Origin: Gp13-AA77 sp036521995
Lineage (GTDB): Bacteria > Acidobacteriota > Terriglobia > UBA7540
Reading direction: 5' to 3'
DNA: 64,000 bases
NCBI GenBank assembly: GCA_036521995.1
Contig: DATDGR010000233.1
Span: forward strand, 14,713 to 78,712
The position numbers and the translations under genes were made by a program. The stretch's first letter is position 1. The number at the start of each line of letters is the position of its first letter. The notes beneath the pieces were generated by a model, which saw only the letters and a list, made by a program, of their open reading frames with translations, was not told the DNA's origin and did not search any database. Below are positions 7,657 through 16,523 of the stretch, piece by piece.

Positions 7657-8773
7657 TCATTTGCCAGGCGGCGCGGATAAGGCAGATCGTCGTGAAAGCA
7701 GATACGCTTTGATGAACGAATCGATATCGCCGTCCAGAATGCGGTCTGTGTCGCCGATTTCGAGGCCGGTTCGCTTGTCTTTCACGAGCCGATAAGGATG
7801 TAGGACGTACGATCGGTCCCCGTTCCCGAAACTGCTGTCGGCTTTCGAGGCCTCGAGCTTCTCGGTCTCAGCGCGCTTTTTCTCAAGCTCCAACTCGTAG
7901 AGCTTCGAGCGCATCATCTTCATGGCCATTTCGCGATTGCGGTGCTGCGAGCGCTCGTTCTGGCATTGAGCGACAGTACCGGTCGGTATGTGCGTGATGC
8001 GCACGGCGGAGTCGGTGGTGTTCACGTGCTGGCCGCCGGCGCCGGTGGAGCGGTAGGTTTCCACTTTGAGATCCTCAGGCTTCATGTCGATGGTGATGTT
8101 TTCGTCGATTTCGGGACTGACGAAGACCGACGCGAATGAAGTGTGGCGGCGCGCCGCCGAATCGAAGGGCGAGATGCGCACCAGGCGGTGGACGCCGATC
8201 TCTGAGGTCAGCAGGCCGTAGGCGTATTCGCCCGTCACGCTAAAAGTGGCCGACTTCAAGCCAGCTTCCTCGCCGGCCAGATAGTCCATGAGCGTGAACT
8301 TGAAGCCGCGGCGCTCTGCCCAGCGCTTGTACATGCGCAGCAGCATCTCGGCCCAGTCCTGTGACTCCGTGCCACCCGCCCCGGGATGCACGGTCACGAT
8401 GGCATTCAGCCGGTCATTGTCGCCGCTCAGCAGGGAACCCGTCTCGAGCCGGTCGAGATCGTCGCTGAGCTTTGTGATCTCGGCCTTCAGTTCCGGCTCA
8501 ACGCTTTCGCCCTCGCGCGCCAGCTCAAAATAAGCTTCGACATCCGACAGGCGCCGGCCCAGGAGCTCATCTTTCTCGATGGTCTCTTCCAGGCGTTTGC
8601 GCTTCGTCAGAAGCTGCTGGGCGGCTTCGGGGTTTTGCCAGAAATCGGAGCGGGCGATCTCCGGATCGCTCGCTTGGAGTTCGCGGCGGCGGGCAGGGGC
8701 GTCAAAGAAAACTCCTGAGTTCACCGGCGCGCTGCCGAAGGTCGGTATATTCCCGTTCCAGTTCTTCGATCAC
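7657..8773 (-). CDS. prfB: Peptide chain release factor 2, with programmed +1 frameshift
   Basis: RF2 recognises UGA and UAA stop codons and triggers peptidyl-tRNA hydrolysis on the ribosome. The main frame (7657-8703) contains the GAGGQHVNTTDSAVR catalytic loop and ISPFDSAARRHTSF with the SPF tripeptide that reads UGA. Synthesis starts in another frame: a GTG at 8773 with AAGGAG 7 nt upstream encodes 23 codons (MIEELEREYTDL...) ending at an in-frame TGA (8704-8702). The junction reads AGGAGTTTTCTTTGAC, i.e. an internal Shine-Dalgarno, the slippery CTT and TGA C, as in known prfB autoregulation. A +1 slip continues with Asp-Ala-Pro and gives 371 residues, normal RF2 length. It lies 91 bp after lnt. 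Confidence 0.95.
8701..8716 (-). promoter_or_regulatory. prfB programmed +1 frameshift site
   Basis: On the - strand the sequence reads AGGAGTTTTCTTTGAC. AGGAG acts as a stimulatory internal Shine-Dalgarno, CTT is the P-site slippery codon, and TGA-C is the poor stop context read by RF2 itself. Low RF2 increases slippage into the +1 frame, which is the family's classical autoregulation. Confidence 0.93.
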
Positions 8774-8864
8774 AAGAGCTCTCCTTCGCACTCGCTGAAC
8801 TCGCGGGTGCGGTTTTCGGCAATCAACACTCAGCCGTCAGGAAGCGAGCGGTCGGCATAAGCAG

Positions 8865-10454
8865 TCAGCCGCGGGCACCTGCACTCACGCCGCGCCGACC
8901 GCCCATTCTCACCCGCGCGGCCACCGCCACTCCGGCCACTGCCAAGCAGAACCCCGCAAAGACATCGCCGTGCGAGTGGTAGAACGTTTCTTGCTCTTCG
9001 TAGTCGAAGTGGCTTGCCAAAGCGATTTGCTCGTGCCTTGGTAGTGTCTCCAGCACGCGCCCATACGGGTCGATCACGCTGGTAATACCGTCATTGGTCG
9101 CCCGCAAGAGCCAGCGGTGGTTTTCGACGGCTCGCAAGCGCGACATATCCATCGTCTGATACGACGCCGAGGAATCGCCGTACCAGGCGTCGTCTGAGAT
9201 GTTGACCAGCACGCTCGGGCCGCGCGGTGCAAGCCGCCGAACCAGTTGCGGAAATATCTCCTCGTAACAGATGAATACTCCCAGGGCGCCCTGGCTGCCC
9301 TGAGCGGCCGCGTAATTCGAGCCTGGCACAAAGTTCCCGGCTTCCGAAGTGATCTTTCCCACCAGGTGGTCTAACCAGACGGGCACGTACTCGCCGAAGG
9401 GCACCAAGTGGATTTTAGCATATTGAAGTAGAACGCTTCCTGAAGGGTCGAGCACTACCGCGCTATTGAGCGGCCGTGAAGTGTCGCCGCCTTCGAAGTT
9501 CACGGACCCTACGATCAAGTTGGCCCCGGCATCGCGGGCCAGCTTCTCCATCGTGTTGCGAAATACTGGATCACGACCAAAGTAAAACGGTGCCGGATTC
9601 TCGGACCACACGATCAAAGCCGGTCCCGCTCCCGGTTGTGCTTGGCGCAGGTTATCCAGCGTGAGGCTCACCAGGTGATCGAGCGGACCAGGGTCCTTCC
9701 ACGGAGCCCAGTTCTCCGCCGATTCGTTCAGAGGAATGTTCGGCTGAACCAGAATTGCCAGCTCGTTACCCAGCGGCGGCGGCGGCGGTGCGAGCAAACG
9801 GTTGCAAACGATCAGCCCTACGACCCAGAGCGCAAAAACAAGCGCGGCGCGGCGCCGCCACGTCGGCCCGGAGATCACAATAGCGGCGGCCAGCGCGGCC
9901 GTTGCCAGGGCGAGAAACGAGAGGCCGTAGACTCCTGCTATCGATGCGAGTTGTCTCAGGCCGCCCGCTGGAACGGCATAGCCCACCAGATTCCACGGAA
10001 AACCCCCGAAGTAGCCGTAGGTTTGCGCAAGATCCATCGTGACCCACAGAAAGGGGCCTACGAACAGCGCCAGCGCGCCCGATCGCCGGGCGAGCCATGC
10101 CATCAACAGTCCAAAGAAGCCCCAATAACTCGAGTCGACGATCAGGAACAGCGCCATCACGATGAGCGCGCCCGGGGCGGAGACGTGGCCGTAATTCTCC
10201 ATCACTCCAGCGAACCAGTAAACGCTGCCGGCGAGAAAGACGGCTCCGGCCAGTGCGCCGAGCAGGTAAGCGCGCTTGAGGAGCGGTTCGTGAACCAGCG
10301 CCAGCAACAATGGGAGGGGAGCCACCCAGACGAGCCCAGGCAGATTGAAACGGGGAAAGCAAGCAGCAAGCAAGACGCCTGACAGCACACTCAACGCATA
10401 GCGCGTCGCGGCTCGCTCAAACCAGCTCTGGAAAGCGAAGGCGGGTCTTCTCAA
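8865..10454 (-). CDS. lnt: Apolipoprotein N-acyltransferase
   Basis: A 529-residue inner-membrane enzyme that adds the third acyl chain to the N-terminal cysteine of bacterial lipoproteins, the last step after Lgt and LspA. The first 215 residues hold about seven or eight membrane segments. The C-terminal nitrilase-like domain shows the triad contexts: Glu in LIVWSENPAPFYF, Lys in AKIHLVPFGEYVP and Cys in GVFICYEEIFP. The frame opens with TTG 10454 and no strong Shine-Dalgarno is visible, so the start is uncertain by a few codons. It lies 38 bp after the SPOR gene and upstream of prfB on the same strand, probably one transcription unit. Confidence 0.92.
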   Translation of the reverse strand: MRRPAFAFQSWFERAATRYALSVLSGVLLAACFPRFNLPGLVWVAPLPLLLALVHEPLLKRAYLLGALAGAVFLAGSVYWFAGVMENYGHVSAPGALIVMALFLIVDSSYWGFFGLLMAWLARRSGALALFVGPFLWVTMDLAQTYGYFGGFPWNLVGYAVPAGGLRQLASIAGVYGLSFLALATAALAAAIVISGPTWRRRAALVFALWVVGLIVCNRLLAPPPPPLGNELAILVQPNIPLNESAENWAPWKDPGPLDHLVSLTLDNLRQAQPGAGPALIVWSENPAPFYFGRDPVFRNTMEKLARDAGANLIVGSVNFEGGDTSRPLNSAVVLDPSGSVLLQYAKIHLVPFGEYVPVWLDHLVGKITSEAGNFVPGSNYAAAQGSQGALGVFICYEEIFPQLVRRLAPRGPSVLVNISDDAWYGDSSASYQTMDMSRLRAVENHRWLLRATNDGITSVIDPYGRVLETLPRHEQIALASHFDYEEQETFYHSHGDVFAGFCLAVAGVAVAARVRMGGRRGVSAGARG

Positions 10455-10492
10455 AGGCGGGGTTCCGGCCGGCGGCGATCCGCTGTTCTGAA

Positions 10493-11185
10493 TTATTGCC
10501 TGACGAACGGTTTGAATCCTCCCGCGGCGAGCAAGGCGCGAGCCCTGTCGGCCTCGCCCTGGGTTTTGTAGGGTCCCACAACCACCCTGAAGAAGGCGTC
10601 GTCGGCCTTCGCCTGCTGTGGCGTGAGGATCAGCGCCGGATAGCCGCGCGACTTCAGCACGGTGGCCATGTTGACCGCGTCCTGCTGATTGCTGAGAGCC
10701 GCGACCTGCACCAGCAATCCCGACGGAACTCGCGCTGGCACGATGGCCGCGCTCCTCTGGCTGACCGCCGTGGGCGCGGGCGGGGAACTGCGCGCGGGGG
10801 TAGAGTCGGGTGAAGCCGCCTCAGTCGAAAGTCCCCCCCCATTGGCGCCCCGCGGAGCCGAGGACGAACTGCCCGGTGACGCAGCCGGAGTGGCAGAAGT
10901 GGTCGCACCCGTGGAGCCATCCGGCGCGTTCGGATCGCTCGCCGGTTTGGTCGCAGTGGACGCCTGAGATTCGGCGGATGGCTGCGGGCTGCTGGCAGAC
11001 GGGTTCACTTCCTGCGGGATGTCGGATGACGGTTGTACCTGCTCGGTCGAAAGCGCGTTACCGGGATGCCCTTGCCGGTAGCCGAGAAAGAAGCCGAGGG
11101 AAAAAAATACGGCGCAGAGCAGCACGACCGCAAAGAAAGCTCCGAGAAGGGAACGAGTCGGTACGCCCTCGTATTCCTGGCTCAT
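10493..11185 (-). CDS. SPOR domain-containing membrane protein
   Basis: A 230-residue bitopic membrane protein. A short cytoplasmic tail is followed by one transmembrane segment (about residues 13-35, LLGAFFAVVLLCAVFFSLGF), a 110-residue Pro/Ser/Ala/Thr-rich periplasmic linker, and a C-terminal SPOR domain of about 70 residues (LLVQVAALSNQQDAVNMA, then FRVVVGPYKTQGEADRA). SPOR domains bind denuded glycan strands at division septa, so a role in division or peptidoglycan remodelling is likely. The start ATG is 9 bp after the slipin stop, and it is followed by lnt, consistent with an envelope operon. Confidence 0.85.
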   Translation of the reverse strand: MSQEYEGVPTRSLLGAFFAVVLLCAVFFSLGFFLGYRQGHPGNALSTEQVQPSSDIPQEVNPSASSPQPSAESQASTATKPASDPNAPDGSTGATTSATPAASPGSSSSAPRGANGGGLSTEAASPDSTPARSSPPAPTAVSQRSAAIVPARVPSGLLVQVAALSNQQDAVNMATVLKSRGYPALILTPQQAKADDAFFRVVVGPYKTQGEADRARALLAAGGFKPFVRQ

Positions 11186-11194
11186 GGTCCTAGC

Positions 11195-11980
11195 CTAGCC
11201 GCCTGAACCCGGTGCCTTGCTGAGCGCCTTGCTGGCCAGTCCAGCCAGCAGATCAACCGGCAGAGGGAAGACGATGGTCGTGTTCTTCTCCGAGCCGATT
11301 TCCACCAGGGTCTGTAAATACCGCAGCGTGATCGTGACCGGCTCCCGGGCTATCAAGGCGGCCGCTTGCGACAGCTTTTCAGCTGCCTGGAACTCGCCGT
11401 CGGCCGCGATGATCTTGGCCCGGCGCTCGCGCTCGGCCTCGGCTTGCTTAGCGATGGACCGCTGCATGTCCTGGGGGAGGTCCACCTGCTTCACTTGCAC
11501 CTGTGTCACCTTGATGCCCCAAGGCTCGGTGTGCTCGTCGAGGATGGACTGCAGCCGGGCGTTGAGCTTCTCGCGCTGCGCCAGCAGATCATCGAGTTCC
11601 ACTTCACCCAGCACCGAACGGAGGCCCGTCTGCGCAGCCTGTTCCACGGCGTAGCGGTAGTTCTCGACCTCCACGATAGCCTGGGTGGCGCTCATCACGC
11701 GGAAGTAGACCACCGCACTCACCTTGAGGGAGATGTTGTCGCGCGTGATGATGTCTTGCGGCGGGATCTCCCAAGTGATGGTGCGCAGCGAGACTTTCAC
11801 CATCTTATCGATTGGCCACCAAATGAAAATTATGCCCGGGCCCTTATCGCGCGCGATCACCCGGCCCAGGCGGAACACCACCGCTCGCTCGTACTCGCGC
11901 AAGATGTTGAGGGACTTGGCAATCCAGATGAGGAAGATGACCACCGCGATCAGCAGAAGCAGGTTCGAGTTCGAGTCCAT
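11195..11980 (-). CDS. Slipin (stomatin/SPFH family) membrane protein
   Basis: A 261-residue SPFH/band 7 protein. One N-terminal membrane anchor (LLLLIAVVIFLIWIA) is followed by the characteristic LREYERAVVFRLGRV segment, the SPFH domain, and a charged helical region rich in Ala, Glu and Arg (QAEAERERRAKIIAADGE). Bacterial slipins oligomerise in the inner membrane and typically pair with an NfeD-type protease; here nfeD is the next gene upstream on the same strand. The ATG is well supported by GGAGGG five bases upstream. The expected role is organisation or quality control of membrane microdomains. Confidence 0.9.
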   Translation of the reverse strand: MDSNSNLLLLIAVVIFLIWIAKSLNILREYERAVVFRLGRVIARDKGPGIIFIWWPIDKMVKVSLRTITWEIPPQDIITRDNISLKVSAVVYFRVMSATQAIVEVENYRYAVEQAAQTGLRSVLGEVELDDLLAQREKLNARLQSILDEHTEPWGIKVTQVQVKQVDLPQDMQRSIAKQAEAERERRAKIIAADGEFQAAEKLSQAAALIAREPVTITLRYLQTLVEIGSEKNTTIVFPLPVDLLAGLASKALSKAPGSGG

Positions 11981-12034
11981 GGCATCCCTCCGGCCCTTTG
12001 AGGGCTCATCCGTGCGGCGTCACGCCGCTGACAA

Positions 12035-13444
12035 TCATACCTCGCTCTTTGACTCTGGTTCCGGCTCAACCACGAGTTTCAAGCCCTCGACCTCGCGGAC
12101 GCGGACCCTGCCGCCGATTGCCACCGGCTGCGCCGAACGGGCTTCCCAGATCTCGCCGCGGATCAGTATCTTGCCCTCGGGCGCGAGGTCCGTTCGGGCC
12201 ACGCCCACCTGGTTGATCATACCTTGTTCACCGGTAATTGTTTTGGCTCGCCGCGCGATCATCGCCAGGCGAAGCAGAATCACGCTGATCACGGCCACGG
12301 GAATGGTCACGCTCAGGGCCGTCCCCAGGCTGATGGCGGCGCCCGGCAGCGGTGACTGGACCAGGATGAGCGCCCCCACCACCATGGCGACGATGCCGCC
12401 CGCCGCCAGCACCCCGTGCGAGTTCGCCTTGACCTCCAGCCCGAACAGAACCAGCGCCAGCAGAATCAGGGCCACCCCGGTGAAGTTGATGGGTAGAAGG
12501 TGGAAGGCATACAGCGCCAGGACCATGGCCAGCGCGCCGGCTGCACCGGGCACCACCATGCCGGGATGGGTAAACTCGACGTAGAGACACAGAGCGCCGA
12601 TCGCACCGAGAATAAAGGCGATGTTGGGGTCGGCAATGCGCGCCAGAAAGCGTTCGCGGGTGCTCATGCTGAAAGGTTGCAGGCTCGCACCCGCGAGATG
12701 GAGCACGGTCGAGCCGCCTTCAAAGCGAGCAATGGTGCGCCCGTCGAGCGAGTTGAGCAGATCCTGCGGCGAGTTGGCCACCAAGTCGATCAGGTGGTTG
12801 TCGAGCGCTTCCTTCTCTGTGAAGGAGCGGCTCTGCCGCACGCCCTCCTCCGCCAATTGCGCGTTGCGGCCCCGCTTGCCGGCGATGGAGCGAATGTAGG
12901 CGGCGGCGTCATTCTCGATCTTGGTCTCCATCGTCTTGCCGATGTCGGCATTCCCCATCATCACCGGATGAGCGGCGCCGGTATTGGTTCCAGGGGCCAT
13001 GGCGGCCACGTCGCCCGAGAGCAGGATAAAGAAGCCGGCGGAGGCGGCGCGGCTGCCGCTCGGGGCCACGTAGGTGATCACCGGCACGCGCGAACTGATG
13101 ATGGCGCGGATGATGTCGCGCATGGAAGTGTCGAGGCCTCCGGGGGTGCTCAGTTCCAGCATGATGGCGGCGGCGCTCTGCTCATTGGCGGTGCGGATGC
13201 CATTTTCGACGTATTCGGCCGTGACAGGCTCAACGATGTCATCAAGATCGATTTCGACGATTCCGGGCGGACCCGCCGGTCGACCGGGAGCCGCCGGGGC
13301 CTTAACAGGACGCGAGGTCGAAGCCAGGATCGCGAGACCTGTCAGCAGGGGGCCCAAGCCGATGCGCCACCCGGGCCGGCGCTGGTCCGAATGCCGATAT
13401 TTCGGCAGCCATCTCGTGATCCTTCTGCTCAGCCCTCGAGACAT
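12035..13444 (-). CDS. nfeD: NfeD family membrane-bound serine protease (ClpP-like)
   Basis: A 469-residue long-form NfeD protein. After an N-terminal signal or anchor (GLGPLLTGLAILA) comes a ClpP-class protease domain with LSTPGGLDTSMRDI, the catalytic Ser region APSGSRAASAGFF and GTNTGAAHP. Then come four to five membrane segments and a C-terminal OB-fold NfeD domain (GKILIRGEIWEARSA). In archaeal and bacterial homologues the protease cleaves the C-terminus of the partner stomatin, encoded here by the next gene. The frame extends to 13510, but that part lies in a repeated sequence; ATG 13444 starts MSRGLSRR. No clear Shine-Dalgarno is present, and TTATAAA sits just before the ATG. Confidence 0.88.
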   Translation of the reverse strand: MSRGLSRRITRWLPKYRHSDQRRPGWRIGLGPLLTGLAILASTSRPVKAPAAPGRPAGPPGIVEIDLDDIVEPVTAEYVENGIRTANEQSAAAIMLELSTPGGLDTSMRDIIRAIISSRVPVITYVAPSGSRAASAGFFILLSGDVAAMAPGTNTGAAHPVMMGNADIGKTMETKIENDAAAYIRSIAGKRGRNAQLAEEGVRQSRSFTEKEALDNHLIDLVANSPQDLLNSLDGRTIARFEGGSTVLHLAGASLQPFSMSTRERFLARIADPNIAFILGAIGALCLYVEFTHPGMVVPGAAGALAMVLALYAFHLLPINFTGVALILLALVLFGLEVKANSHGVLAAGGIVAMVVGALILVQSPLPGAAISLGTALSVTIPVAVISVILLRLAMIARRAKTITGEQGMINQVGVARTDLAPEGKILIRGEIWEARSAQPVAIGGRVRVREVEGLKLVVEPEPESKSEV

Positions 13445-13489
13445 TTTTATAAGCTTAAGCCCTTCAACAACATCGTGGCTTCGTTCGTT
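13437..13489. repeat. Dispersed 53-bp repeat, copy A (spans the nfeD start codon)
   Basis: This copy matches 13591-13643 at 45 of 53 positions in the same orientation. The two copies share the blocks CGAGACATTTT and ATCGTGGCTTCGTTCGT. In copy A the ATG-TCT-CG on the - strand is the nfeD start, so the repeat forms the 5' leader and first codons of nfeD. Confidence 0.75.
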
Positions 13490-13590
13490 AGAGCCGGAGC
13501 CTGGGTTCATGGACCAGGGCTGCGGAATTGGCTTCGCGGCGGTCGCGATCGGCGGCGCGCTCAGCTTGCACGCGGCACCTGCCCGAAGGT

Positions 13591-13643
13591 GCGAGACATT
13601 TTATTAACCCTCATCCCTTCAATAACATCGTGGCTTCGTTCGT
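13591..13643. repeat. Dispersed 53-bp repeat, copy B (TPR-nfeD intergenic)
   Basis: Second copy of the repeat at 13437-13489, lying 101 bp away in the same orientation. On the - strand it opens with an ATG for a 12-codon frame (MSRTFGQVPRAS) that stops before nfeD. A hairpin GCACCT/AGGTGC adjoins it. Confidence 0.75.
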
Positions 13644-13657
13644 ATTGCACACCAATC

Positions 13658-15295
13658 TCATGGGGTGCGCCTTCCGTTCCCACCGCGCTCATGGGCATTG
13701 GCGTCGTCCACCAACCGCTCGGCCTCGGCGCTCCCGGGGTCAAGGGCGAGGGCCGCGCGCCCCTGTTCGACGGCAAGCGCGGCTTGATTCATGGAAAGAT
13801 ACACCCGTCCAAGCCACAAGTGGGTGACGGCGTTGTTGTCGAGCTGAAGAGACGTCTTGAACTCCTCCGCGGCCTCCTGGTGCCTCCCCTCGGCCTCGTA
13901 GACCTGACCGAGGACCAGGTGCACTTCACTGCTCTGGGGGATCAGGGTATCCGCCTCGTCGAGCGCGCGCTCGGCCTCCGCCAGGCTCCCGGCGGCCAGA
14001 AGCTTCTTGCCCTCGCTGATGTGCGCTTCCGCGTGCTGCTCCGGGCTCTCCCGGGAGAGGCGGGCCTCCTCGGTGTTGTGGAGCATCACCGCCAGCAGGC
14101 CGAACGCCTTGCCGTCATAGTGCTTCTTGATGCGCAGCTCCGGTACGAAGTCCTGGTGGAGCTCGAGGTCCTGATGGTGCGCCAGCAACCACCGCGTCTC
14201 CCCCTGCTCACCCGTCGAGTTTTGAAGCTTCCCAAAAACCAGCGCCAGCAGTATGTGAGCTTCGGAATCGTCGTCATTCTGGCTGAGGCCGCTCTCAAGA
14301 GCTTTTGCCGCTTCCCCGTATTTCTTCAGCCGCCAGAGGGTGGCGGCCAGGTTGAAGCTGAAGTCGGGGTCAAGGGGATCGCCTTGATAGGCGCGCTCGA
14401 AACCGGCGAGCGCGTCTTGATAATCGCCGCGCCGGGCCTGGGCCACGCTCAGGTTGTTGGTTACCTCGTCGAGGGGGATCTGCTTTTCGAGCGCGGCGAA
14501 CGCCTGCTCGGACTTGGTATTCTCGCCCGTAAAGTATTCATCCACACCCAAGGTAAACACCGACTGAGGGTAGTCGGGATCGGAGGGGGTTAGTTTGTGG
14601 AGCCAGGTGGCGGATTCCGCGTACTGTTTGTGATCGAAGTAGTAGAGGCCGAGCTGGAAAGCCGCGCCGTGGTCAGAAGGATCGATGCGGTCCGCTTCCC
14701 TGAAAAAGTGCACCCGCGTTTCATCGTCAGCCGCCAGCAGGCCGCGAATGTAGTTCTCAAAAGCGTCGAGGCGCAGGGCGGGAAAACGCCGGGCGAAATC
14801 GTCCTCGGCCCCGGCCGTGAAGTCGGGATCGTGCGTGGCCAGCAGGCGCCAGGCGAGGCGGGTCTGGACGTCGAGAAGATCGGCAAGGGCGCCCGTCGCT
14901 TCCAGGCGCGGCGTCAGCTTCAGGCTGTGGACTTCGAGGAGCTGGCAGACCGCAGTTAACTGGTCGCCAGCTACGCGGAAGTTGCCGACCACAGCCCAAT
15001 CTACTCCCAGCGTCTGGGCTACCTTGTAGGTGCTTGCAAGAGTTAGCGGCGTCGCAGCCGGAATGCCCAGTTGCTGGTAGGCGGCGTTGCGCTCCTCGCG
15101 ATCGAGGACGTAACGGCCCGGGCCCGCCAGGCGTCTGGAGAGAACCTCGGCAAAAGCCTCCGAGATCCACCCCAGATCAGAGTTCGCGCTCTGGTTCTCG
15201 AAGGGCAGAACCAGAATGGTGCGTGTTTGAGAGGCTGAGGCCTGAGGTACCGAGGTGAGCGTCAGGATGGCCAGCAGTCCCAGAAGCTTCTTCAC
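13658..15295 (-). CDS. Exported TPR-repeat protein with FlgO/TolB-like N-terminal domain
   Basis: A 545-residue protein, probably periplasmic. The GTG at 15295 gives a clean signal peptide (VKKLLGLLAILTLTSVPQASA). The N-terminal domain starts RTILVLPFENQSANSDLGW and resembles the nucleotide-independent FlgO/TolB-N fold used by envelope proteins. The rest is a series of tetratricopeptide repeats, e.g. AYQGDPLDPDFSFNLAATLW and EVHLVLGQVYEAEGRHQEAA, so it is a protein-protein scaffold. A longer frame begins at ATG 15358, but a perfect TATAAT lies at 15307-15302, exactly six bases before the GTG, so a leaderless transcript is plausible. Function is not known. Confidence 0.8.
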   Translation of the reverse strand: MKKLLGLLAILTLTSVPQASASQTRTILVLPFENQSANSDLGWISEAFAEVLSRRLAGPGRYVLDREERNAAYQQLGIPAATPLTLASTYKVAQTLGVDWAVVGNFRVAGDQLTAVCQLLEVHSLKLTPRLEATGALADLLDVQTRLAWRLLATHDPDFTAGAEDDFARRFPALRLDAFENYIRGLLAADDETRVHFFREADRIDPSDHGAAFQLGLYYFDHKQYAESATWLHKLTPSDPDYPQSVFTLGVDEYFTGENTKSEQAFAALEKQIPLDEVTNNLSVAQARRGDYQDALAGFERAYQGDPLDPDFSFNLAATLWRLKKYGEAAKALESGLSQNDDDSEAHILLALVFGKLQNSTGEQGETRWLLAHHQDLELHQDFVPELRIKKHYDGKAFGLLAVMLHNTEEARLSRESPEQHAEAHISEGKKLLAAGSLAEAERALDEADTLIPQSSEVHLVLGQVYEAEGRHQEAAEEFKTSLQLDNNAVTHLWLGRVYLSMNQAALAVEQGRAALALDPGSAEAERLVDDANAHERGGNGRRTP

Positions 15296-15301
15296 GGCAA
15301 C

Positions 15302-15307
15302 ATTATA
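15302..15307 (-). promoter_or_regulatory. -10 box TATAAT, 6 nt before the TPR gene start (leaderless candidate)
   Basis: TATAAT on the - strand is followed by GTTGCC and then the GTG start. No Shine-Dalgarno and no good -35 hexamer at 16-18 bp are visible. The spacing predicts a transcription start on the start codon. Confidence 0.5.
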
Positions 15308-15383
15308 ACAGCAGGGCTCCGCTTCCGGGTCTTCCCCGGTGAATGCCTGGCGGGCCAATGAAAAAGACCGATCTGCCGGCCAG

Positions 15384-16442
15384 CTACATTTTCGCTTCGT
15401 AGACCAGATTGAAAGGGGTCTGTGCGGCGCGGCGGAAACGGCTGAAACCGGCCTTGGTGACCACCTCCCGCATTCGGGCCTCGCCCGCCTGTGCGCCTAA
15501 GGCTGCGCCGACCTCTTGAGACATCGAGGCAGGCACGCAGATCATGGTGGACGCTGAATAGAATACCCGCCCCACCGGATTCAAGTTGTCCTTGACGGTG
15601 TCGCCCGCAAAAGGTTCCACGATCATCCAGGCACCGTCCGGCGCCAGTGTCCCGCGGACATGTCGGGCTGCGCCCACCGGGTCGCCCATATCGTGCAGGC
15701 AGTCGAAGAAGGTTACCAGGTCATATCCTGTGCCGGGGTAGCTCTTGGCGCTGGCTACCTGAAAAACAGTCCGGTCGGAAACGCCCGCTTTCTCCGACCG
15801 TTGCTTCGCCTTTTCGATGGAGTACTGATGATAGTCGAAGCCGAAGAAGCGGGCCTTGGGATAGGCCTGGGCCATCAAGATAGTCGAAGCTCCGTAGCCG
15901 CAGCCCACATCGGCAACCCGGGCCTCCCCCTGGAGTTTTTTCTCAACCCCGTCCAAGGATGGGATCCAGGAAGTTGTCAGATTGGCCGCATAATTGGGGC
16001 GGAAAAACCGCTCCGTGCCTTCGAAAAGCGACGGGTGATGTTCATGCCAGCCCACGCCGGTGCCGCTGCGGAAGGCCTCTACGATTTTGTGAGCGTCCTT
16101 GACCACCGCCGAGACGACCTGGAACGCTCCCGGAATATACGCTGGGCTGTCGTCCTGGGCCAACGCGAAAGCCTGCTCCTCGGTGAGGTAGTAGTGGTCG
16201 GAGGCCGGGTCATAGCTGACGTACCCCGAGGCGGCCTGAGCGGCCAGCCACTCCCGCACGTAGCGTTCGTGAGTGCTCGTCCTCAGGGCCAATTGGGACG
16301 GACTGATCAACCCGGCACCCGACATGGCCTTATAGAGTCCCAACTCGTCGCCGAGCAGCACCAAGGCTGCGCTCATGGCCGAGCCCAGGTCACCGACGAA
16401 CTTCTGCATGAACTGATCAAGCTTTTGTGGATCAACCGCCAT
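15384..16442 (-). CDS. Class I SAM-dependent methyltransferase with N-terminal winged-helix domain
   Basis: A 352-residue protein with two domains. Residues about 15-100 form a winged-helix dimerisation domain (SPSQLALRTSTHERYVREWL). Residues about 165-330 form a Rossmann methyltransferase with motif I VADVGCGYGAS (about 176-186), then FGFDYHQYSI and YDLVTFFDCLHDMGDP. The arrangement matches the family of actinobacterial Rv2258c-like and small-molecule O-methyltransferases; the substrate is unknown. The ATG has GGGAGGG seven bases upstream. The neighbouring SpoIIE-type gene ends 81 bp upstream on the same strand. Confidence 0.85.
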   Translation of the reverse strand: MAVDPQKLDQFMQKFVGDLGSAMSAALVLLGDELGLYKAMSGAGLISPSQLALRTSTHERYVREWLAAQAASGYVSYDPASDHYYLTEEQAFALAQDDSPAYIPGAFQVVSAVVKDAHKIVEAFRSGTGVGWHEHHPSLFEGTERFFRPNYAANLTTSWIPSLDGVEKKLQGEARVADVGCGYGASTILMAQAYPKARFFGFDYHQYSIEKAKQRSEKAGVSDRTVFQVASAKSYPGTGYDLVTFFDCLHDMGDPVGAARHVRGTLAPDGAWMIVEPFAGDTVKDNLNPVGRVFYSASTMICVPASMSQEVGAALGAQAGEARMREVVTKAGFSRFRRAAQTPFNLVYEAKM

Positions 16443-16523
16443 CGCTGTACCCTCCCTTCGGCGCCTGATACTATCACAGCTCTTAAATCGGCGCTTGGGT
16501 GGTCAGGCATCGTCAAGGCATCG

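Noticed and set aside
12500..14593. 697-codon open frame on the + strand opposite nfeD and the TPR gene
   Set aside because: Runs across two genes and their intergenic repeats; low-complexity Gly/Arg/His composition, no homology pattern.
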